Below, one piece after another: positions 43,913 to 52,739 of a stretch of 64,000 bases of DNA. The stretch covers positions 62,001 to 126,000 of the forward strand of contig NZ_JBQHTG010000002.1 in the NCBI RefSeq assembly GCF_052065835.1. Reading direction: 5' to 3'. A program made the translations under genes and the position numbers. The stretch's first letter is position 1. Each line of letters begins with the position of its first letter. Below the pieces are notes generated by a model. That model had not been told where the DNA came from. It saw only the letters and a list, made by a program, of their open reading frames with translations, and did not search any database. Source of the DNA: Laedolimicola sp934402125 (GTDB lineage Bacteria; Bacillota; Clostridia; Lachnospirales; Lachnospiraceae).

Positions 43913-44926
43913 ATGCAGGAAATGATCAGAGTTGCGGTAGACGCAATGGGCGGAGACAATGCGCCGGACGAGATTATCAAGGGCGCCATAGAAGCCGTAG
44001 CGCTGCGGGAGGACATTCAGGTCATTCTCGTGGGCAGAGAAGAACTGATTCGGGAGAAGCTGAAAAGTTATTCCTATAGAGAGCAGCAGGTAGAGGTTGT
44101 AAACGCAACGGAAGTGATCGAGACGGCAGAGCCGCCGGTGGCAGCCATCCGGACGAAGAAAGATTCTTCTATTGTGGTAGGACTGAAGCTGGTAAAAGAA
44201 GAAAAAGCAGACGCTTTTGTGTCAGCCGGAAGCTCCGGAGCCGTACTGGCGGGCGGACAGCTTCTGGTAGGACGGATTAAGGGCGTGGAGAGGCCGCCTC
44301 TGGCGCCGCTGATTCCGACGGAGAAGGGCGTATCTCTGCTGATTGACTGCGGAGCCAATGTGGACGCCAGACCGTCCCACCTGGTGCAGTTTGCCAAGAT
44401 GGGTTCCATCTATATGGAGCATGTTATGGGCGTAAAGAATCCGCGTGTGGCGATCGTTAATATCGGAGCCGAGGAGGAGAAGGGTAACGCTCTGGTAAAA
44501 GAGACCTTCCCGCTTCTGAAGGAATGCGATGGGATTAACTTCATCGGCAATATTGAAGCCCGGGAGATTCCCCACGGACAGGCAGACGTCATCGTATGCG
44601 AGGCCTTTGTGGGAAATGTCATTCTGAAGCTTTACGAGGGCCTGGGAGCCGTTCTGATAAGCAAAATCAAGGCCGGAATGCTGAGTACGTTTAAGAGCAA
44701 AATCGGCGCGCTTCTGGTGAAGCCGGCGCTGAAGGAGACCTTGAAGTCCTTTGACGCTACCGAATACGGCGGAGCGCCGCTTCTGGGACTTCGGGGACTG
44801 GTAGTCAAGACTCACGGAAGCTCCAAGGCAAAGGAAGTCAGAAACTCTATTATCCAGTGCGTCACATTTAAGGAGCAGCGGATTAATGATAAGATTAGAG
44901 AGAATATTGTAAGAGAGGAAGGATGA
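43913..44926 (+). CDS. plsX: Phosphate acyltransferase PlsX
   Basis: A 337-residue enzyme making acyl-phosphate from acyl-ACP for phospholipid synthesis. Signatures are VAVDAMGGDNAP, SAGSSGAVLAGG, LLIDCGANVDARP and the C-terminal EYGGAPLLGLRG. The ATG at 43913 follows GGGAGGGAAAG. It is followed within five bases by acpP. Confidence 0.95.
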   Translation: MQEMIRVAVDAMGGDNAPDEIIKGAIEAVALREDIQVILVGREELIREKLKSYSYREQQVEVVNATEVIETAEPPVAAIRTKKDSSIVVGLKLVKEEKADAFVSAGSSGAVLAGGQLLVGRIKGVERPPLAPLIPTEKGVSLLIDCGANVDARPSHLVQFAKMGSIYMEHVMGVKNPRVAIVNIGAEEEKGNALVKETFPLLKECDGINFIGNIEAREIPHGQADVIVCEAFVGNVILKLYEGLGAVLISKIKAGMLSTFKSKIGALLVKPALKETLKSFDATEYGGAPLLGLRGLVVKTHGSSKAKEVRNSIIQCVTFKEQRINDKIRENIVREEG

Positions 44927-44930
44927 AACA

Positions 44931-45164
44931 ATGGAATTTGAAAAGCTGAAAGGAATTATCGCAGATGTGCTGAACGTGGACGAGGACGAAATCACCATGG
45001 ATACCACCTTTGTAGATGATCTGGGAGCAGATTCCCTGGACGTATTTCAGATTATCATGGGAATTGAGGAAGAATTTGACATCGAGATCGCCCAGGAGGA
45101 AGCAGAGAAAATCGTATCTGTCGGCGACGCGGTAGAAGCAATCCGCAATCTGAAGAAGGACTAA
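44931..45164 (+). CDS. acpP: Acyl carrier protein
   Basis: A 77-residue acidic four-helix protein with the phosphopantetheine site S35 in GADSLDVFQ. It carries fatty-acyl chains and is the partner of PlsX. GAAGGATGAAACA precedes the ATG. Confidence 0.96.
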   Translation: MEFEKLKGIIADVLNVDEDEITMDTTFVDDLGADSLDVFQIIMGIEEEFDIEIAQEEAEKIVSVGDAVEAIRNLKKD

Positions 45165-45177
45165 GAAAGTATAAGGT

Positions 45178-45216
45178 TGTCTCAGAAAGGCCGCGGGCTT
45201 TTCTGGGACATTTTTA
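45178..45216 (+). terminator. Terminator after acpP
   Basis: TGTCTCAGAAAG pairs with CTTTTCTGGGACA, followed by TTTTTA. Confidence 0.8.
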
Positions 45217-45262
45217 TATAGCAGGAACTATCCTCAGGATAGGATAAGAACAGGAGAACTAT

Positions 45263-45946
45263 ATGAAGCTGGAAGAATTGGAACACAAGCTGGGATATCA
45301 TTTTCACGACCGGAGGCTTCTGGAGCATGCTCTGTGCCACAGCTCCTACGCCAATGAGCGCCATTGGGACAAGCTTATGAATAATGAGCGTCTGGAATTT
45401 CTGGGAGACGCGGTACTGGAGCTGGCTACCAGTGAATTTCTGTATCAGAATTACCCGACCATGCCGGAGGGCGAGGCGACCCGCACCCGCGCAAGCATCG
45501 TCTGTGAGCAGACATTGGCTTTGTGCGCCCGGGATCTGGGACTGGGTGAATGGCTGCGACTGGGCAAGGGCGAGGAGCTGACCGGAGGAAGGGACCGGGA
45601 TTCCATCACCTCGGATGCCATGGAAGCATTGCTGGGAGCGATCTATCTGGACGGTGGTTTTGCTAATGCAAAAGAATTTGTGCATCGTTTTATCCTGAAT
45701 GATATCGAGCACAAAAAACTCTTTTATGATAGCAAGACTATCCTTCAGGAGCAGATTCAGAGTGAAACGGAGGAACCGATTCACTATGAGCTGGTGAAGG
45801 AGGAGGGACCGGATCACAACAAGCGGTTCACGGTGAATGTAATGCTGAAGGAGAAGGTGCTGGGAAGCGGCAGCGGCCGGACCAAGAAGGCGGCTGAGCA
45901 GGAGGCGGCATACCGGGCGCTTCTGGAGAGAAAGGTCCGCAGGTAA
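45263..45946 (+). CDS. rnc: Ribonuclease III
   Basis: A 227-residue double-strand-specific RNase acting in rRNA processing. The signature NERLEFLGDAVLE carries E45 and D49, and the second acidic pair is D118 and E121 (SDAMEALLGAIYLDGG). A C-terminal dsRNA-binding domain follows from ~155 (GSGSGRTKKAAEQEAA). It is the first gene of rnc-smc-ftsY. Confidence 0.96.
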   Translation: MKLEELEHKLGYHFHDRRLLEHALCHSSYANERHWDKLMNNERLEFLGDAVLELATSEFLYQNYPTMPEGEATRTRASIVCEQTLALCARDLGLGEWLRLGKGEELTGGRDRDSITSDAMEALLGAIYLDGGFANAKEFVHRFILNDIEHKKLFYDSKTILQEQIQSETEEPIHYELVKEEGPDHNKRFTVNVMLKEKVLGSGSGRTKKAAEQEAAYRALLERKVRR

Positions 45947-45957
45947 CGGGGTAAGGA

Positions 45958-48900
45958 ATGTATTTAAAAAGTATAGAAGTACAGGGCTTTAAGTCCTTTG
46001 CAAATAAGATTGTATTCGATTTTCACAACGGAATCACCGGCATTGTAGGCCCCAACGGCAGCGGCAAGAGCAATGTGGCGGACGCGGTGCGCTGGGTTCT
46101 GGGCGAGCAGCGGGTGAAGCAGCTGCGAGGCGGCAGTATGCAGGACGTCATCTTCGCGGGAACCGAAAACCGGCGGCCCTTAAGCTATGCCTACGTGGCG
46201 ATTACACTGGATAATTCCGATCATCAGCTGGCTATAGATTATGAAGAGGTGACGGTGTCAAGACGTCTCTACCGTTCCGGCGAGAGCGAGTACCTGATCA
46301 ATGGCGCGGCCTGCCGGCTCAAGGACATCAACGAGCTGTTTTACGATACCGGTATCGGTAAAGAGGGCTATTCCATCATCGGGCAGGGCCAGATTGACCG
46401 AATCTTGAGCAGTAAGCCAGAGGAGTCCCGGGAGCTTTTTGACGAGGCCACCGGTATCGTGAAGTTCAAGCGCCGGAAGAACACGGCGCAGAAAAAGCTG
46501 GAGGACGAGAAGCAGAACATCGTCCGGATCAACGACATTCTGGCAGAGCTGGAGAAGCAGCTGGGACCGCTGGAAAAGCAGTCGGCGGTAGCCCGGGAAT
46601 ATCTGAAAAAGAAGGAAGCATTAAAGAGCTACGATGTGAATATGTTTCTTCTGGAGACAGAACGGGTTCAGGGAGCGCTTTCCGAGCTGGAAACGAAGAT
46701 CGGGGACGCCGATCAGGAGCTTCGGGAGGCTACGGAGCAGTACGAGAATATCAAGAAGGAGCACGCCCGGATAGAGGAAGAGTTAGAGGAACTGAACCGC
46801 CGTCTGGAGGAGACGCGGGAGGCAGCCTCCCGGGCAGGTCTGGGCCGCCAGCAGCTGGAGGGACAGATCGAGGTTTTAAAGGAACAGATCCATTCAGTGC
46901 AGCAGGGCGGCGAACAGATGGAGAGTCGTCTGAAGAACATTGCCGCAGATATGAAAGAACGGCAGGAGGCTCGGGCGAAGCTGGCGGCAGAGCAGGCAGA
47001 GCTGCAGAAGCAGCTTGGGGCAGCGGCTGCCGTTTCCGCGGAGGCGGACGCGCGCTTACAGGAGCTGCGCGGGCAGATTGAAGCGGAAAATGAGGCGGCG
47101 GAGAGCAGTAAAAACCGGATTATCAGCCTTTTAAATGAGCGGGCCTCCACCAAGGGCCGGCTGCAGCGATATGACGCCATGCAGGAGCAGGCGCAGATTC
47201 GAAGGACGGAGCTGAACCAGAAGCTTTTACTGGCCAAAAGCAGCGAGGAGGAGCAGCGGGCTCTTTACGAGAGCCACCGGAAAGATCTGGAGACCGTCTC
47301 CGGCAGGATTCTGGAGCTGTCCGAAAGTCAGCGGGAGAAAGAGGCGGAAGCCGAGAGCCTGCGGCGGGAGCTGGGAAAAAAGAACGAGGAGCTGGAGATA
47401 GGCCAGAGCGCCTTTCACCGGGAGTCCTCCCGTCTGGAATCCCTCCGGAACATGGCCGAGCGTTACGATGGCTACGGCAACAGCATCCGAAAGGTCATGG
47501 AGCAGAAGAAGCAGGTGCCGGGAATCGAAGGCGTCGTTGCGGATCTGATTCAGGTGGATCAGCGCTATGAGACTGCCATTGAGACCGCCCTGGGCGGAAG
47601 CATCCAGAATATCGTGACGGAGAATGAGGACACCGCCAAGCGGCTCATCGAATATCTGAAACGGAACCGCTTCGGACGGGCGACCTTCCTGCCCCTGACC
47701 AGCGTGGGCGGAAGAGGCGGCTTTGCGAAGCCGGAGGCCTTGAAGGAACCGGGCGCCATCGGCCTTGCCAGCACCCTGGTGCGGGCAGATCAGAAGTATG
47801 AACGGGTGGTGCAGCATCTACTGGGCAGAGTCCTAGTGGCAGAGCGCATCGACGACGCTATCCGCATTGCCCGGAAATACAACCATTCCCTCTTTATCGT
47901 TACCCTGGAGGGCGAGTCCTTAAGCCCCGGCGGTTCCATGACCGGCGGAGCCTTCCGCAATTCCAGCAACCTGCTGGGAAGAAAGCGGGAGCTGACGGAT
48001 CTGGAAGAAAATGTGCAGAAGCTGGAGGCGGATATCAAGGAAGCCCGTCTCCGGATCGAAGCCCTGCGGGAGCAGCGTCGTCTGCGCCGTACCGAGGCCG
48101 AGGCACTGGCCGGAGAGCTGCAGCAGCAGTATCTGAAGCAGAATACGGCCAAGCTGAACGCGGATCAGGCGAAGGCCCGTCTGGACGAGATTGTGGAGAG
48201 CTATTCCGGACTTCGCCGGGAGCTTTCCGGGCTTGAGCAGCAGTTCGCGGATATCCGGGACAGCCGGGAAGCCATTTACGGGGAAATCCGGGAATCCGAG
48301 GAGCAGGAGAAAGAGAACGAGGCCAGAATCGAGGCGGCCCAGATAAGTCTTGCGAAGCTGAAGCAGAAGGAAGCGGAAAGCATCGGAGAAAATGAAAAGG
48401 TTCATCTTGATCTGGCGGCGCTGACCCAGAAGGCAGGCTTTGCGGATGAAAACGCGGCCCGTATTGACGGGGAGCTTGCCCGTCTTAGAAATGAGGAAAC
48501 AGAGCTTCAGGCCGGTATGCGCCGGGGCGACGCGGACATTCAGGCCAAAGAAGAAGGCATTGAGGCCCTGCGCAGCCAGATTGGGGAGATGGTTCGGGAG
48601 AGCGAACGTTTGGCCGGAGAGGCTACGGAGCTTGGCAAGAAGCGGGAGGCGCTCCTGACCGGGCAAAAGGACTTTTTCACCCGGCGGGAGGAACTGTCAG
48701 ACCGGAAAACCCAACTGGATAAGGAAGTATTCCGACTGAACAGCCAGAGGGAAAAGCTGGAAGAAACAGCGGATTCCCTGACCGATTATATGTGGGAGGA
48801 GTACGAGCTGACCTACAACACAGCCCTTCCCATGAAGAATCCGGAATATACGGAGCTGTCAGTCCTGAAACGGCAGACGGCAGCCTTAAAGGACGAGATC

Positions 48901-49518
48901 CGGAAGCTGGGCGACGTCAATGTGAACGCCATCGAGGATTATAAACAGATTTCCGAGCGGTATGAATTTATGAATACCCAGAGAGACGATCTGGTGAAGG
49001 CTGAGGAAACCCTGATGGGTATCATTTCGGAGCTGGATACGGGGATGCGCCGGCAGTTTGAAGAGCAGTTTGGCCGGATCCGGACCGAGTTCGACAAGGC
49101 CTTCAAGGAGCTGTTCGGCGGCGGAAAGGGAACGCTGGAGCTGGATCCGGAGGCGGATATGCTGGAGGCAGGCGTGCGGATTATCGCGCAGCCGCCCGGA
49201 AAGAAGCTTCAGAATATGATGCAGCTTTCCGGTGGAGAAAAGGCCCTGACGGCCATTTCCCTGCTGTTTGCCATTCAGAACCTGAAGCCCTCGCCCTTCT
49301 GTCTGCTGGACGAGATCGAGGCGGCTCTGGACGATTCCAATGTCAACCGTTTCGCGAAATATCTTCACAAGTTGACAAAAAATACACAGTTTATTATTAT
49401 AACTCATAGGAAGGGAACCATGGAATCCGCCGATCGCCTGTATGGTATCACCATGCAGGAAAAGGGCGTCTCCACGCTGGTTTCCGTAAACCTGATTGAA
49501 GAAGAATTAGATGAATAG
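45958..49518 (+). CDS. smc: Chromosome segregation protein SMC
   Basis: A 1186-residue SMC ATPase that folds and segregates the chromosome. It has N-terminal Walker A GPNGSGKSNV (~32), coiled coil ~170-500, a hinge ~505-670 (PGIEGVVADLIQVD), coiled coil to ~1020, C-terminal signature LSGGEKALTAISLLFA and Walker B FCLLDEIEAALDD. Full length. scpA/scpB are not in the window. Confidence 0.97.
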   Translation: MYLKSIEVQGFKSFANKIVFDFHNGITGIVGPNGSGKSNVADAVRWVLGEQRVKQLRGGSMQDVIFAGTENRRPLSYAYVAITLDNSDHQLAIDYEEVTVSRRLYRSGESEYLINGAACRLKDINELFYDTGIGKEGYSIIGQGQIDRILSSKPEESRELFDEATGIVKFKRRKNTAQKKLEDEKQNIVRINDILAELEKQLGPLEKQSAVAREYLKKKEALKSYDVNMFLLETERVQGALSELETKIGDADQELREATEQYENIKKEHARIEEELEELNRRLEETREAASRAGLGRQQLEGQIEVLKEQIHSVQQGGEQMESRLKNIAADMKERQEARAKLAAEQAELQKQLGAAAAVSAEADARLQELRGQIEAENEAAESSKNRIISLLNERASTKGRLQRYDAMQEQAQIRRTELNQKLLLAKSSEEEQRALYESHRKDLETVSGRILELSESQREKEAEAESLRRELGKKNEELEIGQSAFHRESSRLESLRNMAERYDGYGNSIRKVMEQKKQVPGIEGVVADLIQVDQRYETAIETALGGSIQNIVTENEDTAKRLIEYLKRNRFGRATFLPLTSVGGRGGFAKPEALKEPGAIGLASTLVRADQKYERVVQHLLGRVLVAERIDDAIRIARKYNHSLFIVTLEGESLSPGGSMTGGAFRNSSNLLGRKRELTDLEENVQKLEADIKEARLRIEALREQRRLRRTEAEALAGELQQQYLKQNTAKLNADQAKARLDEIVESYSGLRRELSGLEQQFADIRDSREAIYGEIRESEEQEKENEARIEAAQISLAKLKQKEAESIGENEKVHLDLAALTQKAGFADENAARIDGELARLRNEETELQAGMRRGDADIQAKEEGIEALRSQIGEMVRESERLAGEATELGKKREALLTGQKDFFTRREELSDRKTQLDKEVFRLNSQREKLEETADSLTDYMWEEYELTYNTALPMKNPEYTELSVLKRQTAALKDEIRKLGDVNVNAIEDYKQISERYEFMNTQRDDLVKAEETLMGIISELDTGMRRQFEEQFGRIRTEFDKAFKELFGGGKGTLELDPEADMLEAGVRIIAQPPGKKLQNMMQLSGGEKALTAISLLFAIQNLKPSPFCLLDEIEAALDDSNVNRFAKYLHKLTKNTQFIIITHRKGTMESADRLYGITMQEKGVSTLVSVNLIEEELDE

Positions 49519-49539
49519 TTAAATTCAGGGGGAAAGGAT

Positions 49540-50478
49540 ATGTCTGAGGAGAAAAAAGGCTTTTTCAGCCGGCTGGTGTCCGGTCTTGCCAAGACCAGGG
49601 CGAATATCGCGGCCGGTATCGACAGTATTTTCAGCGGATATTCCGCGATTGACGAGGATTTTTATGAGGAAATCGAAGAGATCCTGATTATGGGTGATAT
49701 CGGAATCAACGCCACCAACGCCATTCTGGAGGATTTGAAGCAGAAGGTAAAGGAACAGCACATCAAGGATCCCTCCCAGTGCAAAGAGCTTCTGATCAAC
49801 AGCATCCGGGAGCAGATGCAGGTGGGCGAGGTGGCTTACCGTTTTGAGCAGGAAAAATCCGTGGTGCTGGTTATCGGCGTCAACGGCGTGGGTAAGACCA
49901 CATCCGTAGGAAAGCTGGCCGGCAAGCTGAAGGATCAGGGAAAGAAGGTCATTCTGGCGGCGGCGGATACCTTTCGCGCGGCGGCAGGGGAGCAGTTGAC
50001 CGAGTGGGCCAACCGGGCCGGTGTGGAGATCATCGGCGGCAGCGAGGGCGCGGATCCGGCTTCTGTGGTCTATGACGCGGTCTGCGCGGCCAAGGCAAGA
50101 CATGCGGACGTATTGCTGTGCGATACGGCAGGACGTCTTCATAATAAAAAGAATCTGATGGAGGAGCTGCGGAAAATCAACCGGATCATTGACCGGGAAT
50201 ATCCCGACGCTTTTCGCGAGACTCTGGTAGTGCTGGACGGAACCACCGGTCAGAACGCGCTGGAGCAGGCACGCCAGTTTAAGGAGGTCTGCGATATCAC
50301 AGGTATCGTGCTGACCAAGCTGGACGGTACCGCCAAGGGCGGAATCGCGGTGGCCATTCAGGCCGAGCTGGGAATTCCGGTAAAATACATCGGCGTGGGC
50401 GAGAGCATTGAGGATCTGCAGAAGTTTGACGCGGACGAATTTGTCAATGCCCTGTTCCATCAGGAAAAAAACGACTGA
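49540..50478 (+). CDS. ftsY: Signal recognition particle receptor FtsY
   Basis: A 312-residue SRP GTPase receptor at the membrane with a short N-terminal region in place of a long acidic domain, then the NG domain: GVNGVGKTT (113-121), ADTFRAAAGEQL, CDTAGRLHN and TKLDGTAKGG. Ffh, its partner, is at 52740. Confidence 0.96.
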   Translation: MSEEKKGFFSRLVSGLAKTRANIAAGIDSIFSGYSAIDEDFYEEIEEILIMGDIGINATNAILEDLKQKVKEQHIKDPSQCKELLINSIREQMQVGEVAYRFEQEKSVVLVIGVNGVGKTTSVGKLAGKLKDQGKKVILAAADTFRAAAGEQLTEWANRAGVEIIGGSEGADPASVVYDAVCAAKARHADVLLCDTAGRLHNKKNLMEELRKINRIIDREYPDAFRETLVVLDGTTGQNALEQARQFKEVCDITGIVLTKLDGTAKGGIAVAIQAELGIPVKYIGVGESIEDLQKFDADEFVNALFHQEKND

Positions 50479-50511
50479 CCATAGTTTATACACAGGAAAA
50501 GAGGAGAAAAA

Positions 50512-51723
50512 ATGCTTACACTGGAAAAATTTGAAGAAGCCTCAGAGGTAGTGAAGAAGGTAGCGATTGAGACCAAGCTGTTATACAGCCCGTATTTCAG
50601 CGAAAAGACCGGGAACAAGGTATACCTGAAGCCGGAAAATATGCAGGTGACAGGCGCTTATAAGATCCGCGGCGCTTATTACAAGATCAGCACCCTGACC
50701 GAGGAGGAGCGGGCCAAGGGACTGATTACCGCATCCGCAGGAAACCATGCCCAGGGCGTGGCTTACGCAGCTAAGGCCTATGGGGCAAAGGCGGTCATCG
50801 TCATGCCGACCACCACGCCGCTGATGAAGGTGGAGCGCACCAAGAGCTATGGCGCTGAGGTGGTTCTCTACGGAGACGTCTATGACGAAGCGTGTGAGCA
50901 TGCTTATAAGCTGGCAGAGGAGCATGGTTATACCTTTATCCATCCCTTTGACGATCTGGCAGTAGCCACCGGACAGGGTACCATTGCCATGGAGATCGTA
51001 AAGGAGCTTCCGCTGGTAGACTACATTCTGGTTCCCATCGGAGGAGGCGGACTTTCCACAGGCGTTTCTACTCTGGCAAAGCTTCTGAACCCGAATATCA
51101 AGGTCATCGGCGTGGAACCTGCGGGAGCCAACTGTATGCAGGTTTCTGTGAAGAATAAAAAAGTAACCACACTTCCGACGGTCAGTACCATTGCCGACGG
51201 TACTGCGGTAAAGACCCCGGGAAGCAAGATTTTCCCCTATATCCAGAAGAATCTGGACGACATTATCACCGTAACCGACGACGAGCTGATCGGCGCTTTC
51301 CTGGATGTGGTAGAGAACCATAAGATGGTAGTGGAGAACTCCGGCCTTCTGACCGTAGCGGCGCTGAACCACCTGAATGTAAAGGGCAAGAAGATTGTCT
51401 CCATCTTAAGCGGCGGCAACATGGATATCATCACCATGTCCTCCATGGTACAGTTCGGCCTGATTCAGAGAGACCGTATCTTTACCGTATCCACGATTCT
51501 TCCGGACAAGCCCGGCGAGATGGTGAAGATCTCCCAGGTAATCGCGGACGAGCGCGGCAATATTGTCAAACTGGATCACAACCAGTTCATCGGCACCAAC
51601 CGGAGCGAGGGCGTGGAGCTTCGGATTACCATCGAAGCCTTCGGCACCGAGCACAAGAACCGCATTGTCAAGAAGCTGGACGACGCAGGCTTCCATCCGC
51701 GTCTTGTAAAAATCAATCTGTAA
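50512..51723 (+). CDS. ilvA: Threonine ammonia-lyase (ACT-domain type)
   Basis: A 403-residue PLP enzyme deaminating threonine to 2-oxobutanoate. The PLP lysine is K51 (GAYKIRGAYY), the phosphate-binding loop is GGGGLSTG, and a single ACT-like domain lies at ~325-403 (PDKPGEMVKISQVIADERGN). The short single-ACT form resembles the catabolic TdcB-like/IlvA1 group more than the long biosynthetic form, so the symbol is tentative. Confidence 0.9.
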   Translation: MLTLEKFEEASEVVKKVAIETKLLYSPYFSEKTGNKVYLKPENMQVTGAYKIRGAYYKISTLTEEERAKGLITASAGNHAQGVAYAAKAYGAKAVIVMPTTTPLMKVERTKSYGAEVVLYGDVYDEACEHAYKLAEEHGYTFIHPFDDLAVATGQGTIAMEIVKELPLVDYILVPIGGGGLSTGVSTLAKLLNPNIKVIGVEPAGANCMQVSVKNKKVTTLPTVSTIADGTAVKTPGSKIFPYIQKNLDDIITVTDDELIGAFLDVVENHKMVVENSGLLTVAALNHLNVKGKKIVSILSGGNMDIITMSSMVQFGLIQRDRIFTVSTILPDKPGEMVKISQVIADERGNIVKLDHNQFIGTNRSEGVELRITIEAFGTEHKNRIVKKLDDAGFHPRLVKINL

Positions 51724-51738
51724 AAAGCAGAGGTAATT

Positions 51739-52317
51739 ATGGGATTACTGGAACTTTTTATCCTTGCGGTAGGTCTGTCCATGGACGCTTTTGCCGTATC
51801 GGTCTGTAAGGGCTTAAGCGTCCCCCGGGCAGGAGCCGGGGAATGCTGTATCGCAGGCGTCTGGTTCGGCGGCTTCCAGGCCCTGATGCCGCTTCTGGGG
51901 TATCTGCTGGGCAGCCGGTTTAAGAATTACATCACCAGCGTCGATCACTGGATTGCCTTTGTACTGCTTCTCATCATCGGCGTCAATATGATCCGGGAAG
52001 CCCTGGGAAAAGAAGAGGACGGGGAGGTCTGTCCGAAGGAAGAAAATCCGTTCGCGTTCAAAACTATGCTGATGCTGGCAGTAGCCACAAGCATCGACGC
52101 CCTGGCCGTGGGAATTACCCTGGCTTTTTTAAATGTGGCGCTGATTCCTTCCGTCACCTTCATCGGGATCACCACCTTCGTGATATCCGCAGCGGGAATC
52201 CGGATCGGCAATCTCTTCGGCATGAAGTATAAGGCGAAGGCGGAGCTGGCTGGCGGCGTAATACTCATCGGTATCGGCCTGAAGATTCTGCTGGAGCACC
52301 TGGGACTGCTGGGATGA
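51739..52317 (+). CDS. mntP: Manganese exporter MntP
   Basis: A 192-residue six-helix membrane protein with the paired family motifs LSMDAFAVSVCKGL and ATSIDALAVGITLA, whose conserved Asp residues are needed for metal export. It starts 15 bases after ilvA. No yybP-ykoY riboswitch is seen in this short gap. Confidence 0.92.
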   Translation: MGLLELFILAVGLSMDAFAVSVCKGLSVPRAGAGECCIAGVWFGGFQALMPLLGYLLGSRFKNYITSVDHWIAFVLLLIIGVNMIREALGKEEDGEVCPKEENPFAFKTMLMLAVATSIDALAVGITLAFLNVALIPSVTFIGITTFVISAAGIRIGNLFGMKYKAKAELAGGVILIGIGLKILLEHLGLLG

Positions 52318-52340
52318 CAGAAAATATCGCAAAAATAATT

Positions 52341-52364
52341 TTGTCAAGAAAAAATACTTGACAA
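52341..52364. promoter_or_regulatory. Perfect inverted repeat overlapping the ylxM-ffh -35 box
   Basis: TTGTCAAG (52341-52348) and CTTGACAA (52357-52364) flank eight bases. The right arm contains the whole -35 hexamer, so a bound protein would block RNA polymerase. Confidence 0.45.
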
Positions 52365-52386
52365 CCCTGTCCGGATTGTGTATGAT
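52358..52386 (+). promoter_or_regulatory. Promoter of ylxM-ffh and following genes
   Basis: TTGACA (52358-52363), a 17-nt spacer and TATGAT (52381-52386). Confidence 0.8.
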
Positions 52387-52406
52387 AAGTCAGGCAGGTG
52401 AGAAGT

Positions 52407-52739
52407 ATGGATAAAATTCTGGAGCAGACGCTGCTGTATGATTTTTACGGAGAACTGCTGACGGATCATCAGAAGCAGATTTACGAGGACGTGGTGCTGA
52501 ACGATTATTCCTTCAGCGAAGTGGCGGAAGAAAAGGGTATCAGCCGCCAGGGCGTGCATGATCTGATTAAGCGGTGCAACAAGATTCTGCAGGAATACGA
52601 GTCGAAGCTTCACCTGGTTGAGAAGTTTGTGACCATCAAAGAGCAGATCGAAGAGATGGAAAAGTCCTTAAGGGAGACCGAAGAACCGGACAAGGAAGCA
52701 CTTGTACGGCAGTTAAACGGGATATTGGAGAATTTATAG
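52407..52739 (+). CDS. ylxM: YlxM-family SRP-associated DNA-binding-like protein
   Basis: A 110-residue helical protein with a sigma-region-4-like helix-turn-helix (YSFSEVAEEKGISRQGVHDLIKR split as YSFSEVAEEKG and ISRQGVHDLIKR), then a charged coiled coil. YlxM proteins stimulate SRP function in streptococci. ATG 52407 follows GGTGAGAAG; an in-frame GTG at 52398 lies in that site. The stop abuts the ffh ATG. Confidence 0.93.
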   Translation: MDKILEQTLLYDFYGELLTDHQKQIYEDVVLNDYSFSEVAEEKGISRQGVHDLIKRCNKILQEYESKLHLVEKFVTIKEQIEEMEKSLRETEEPDKEALVRQLNGILENL

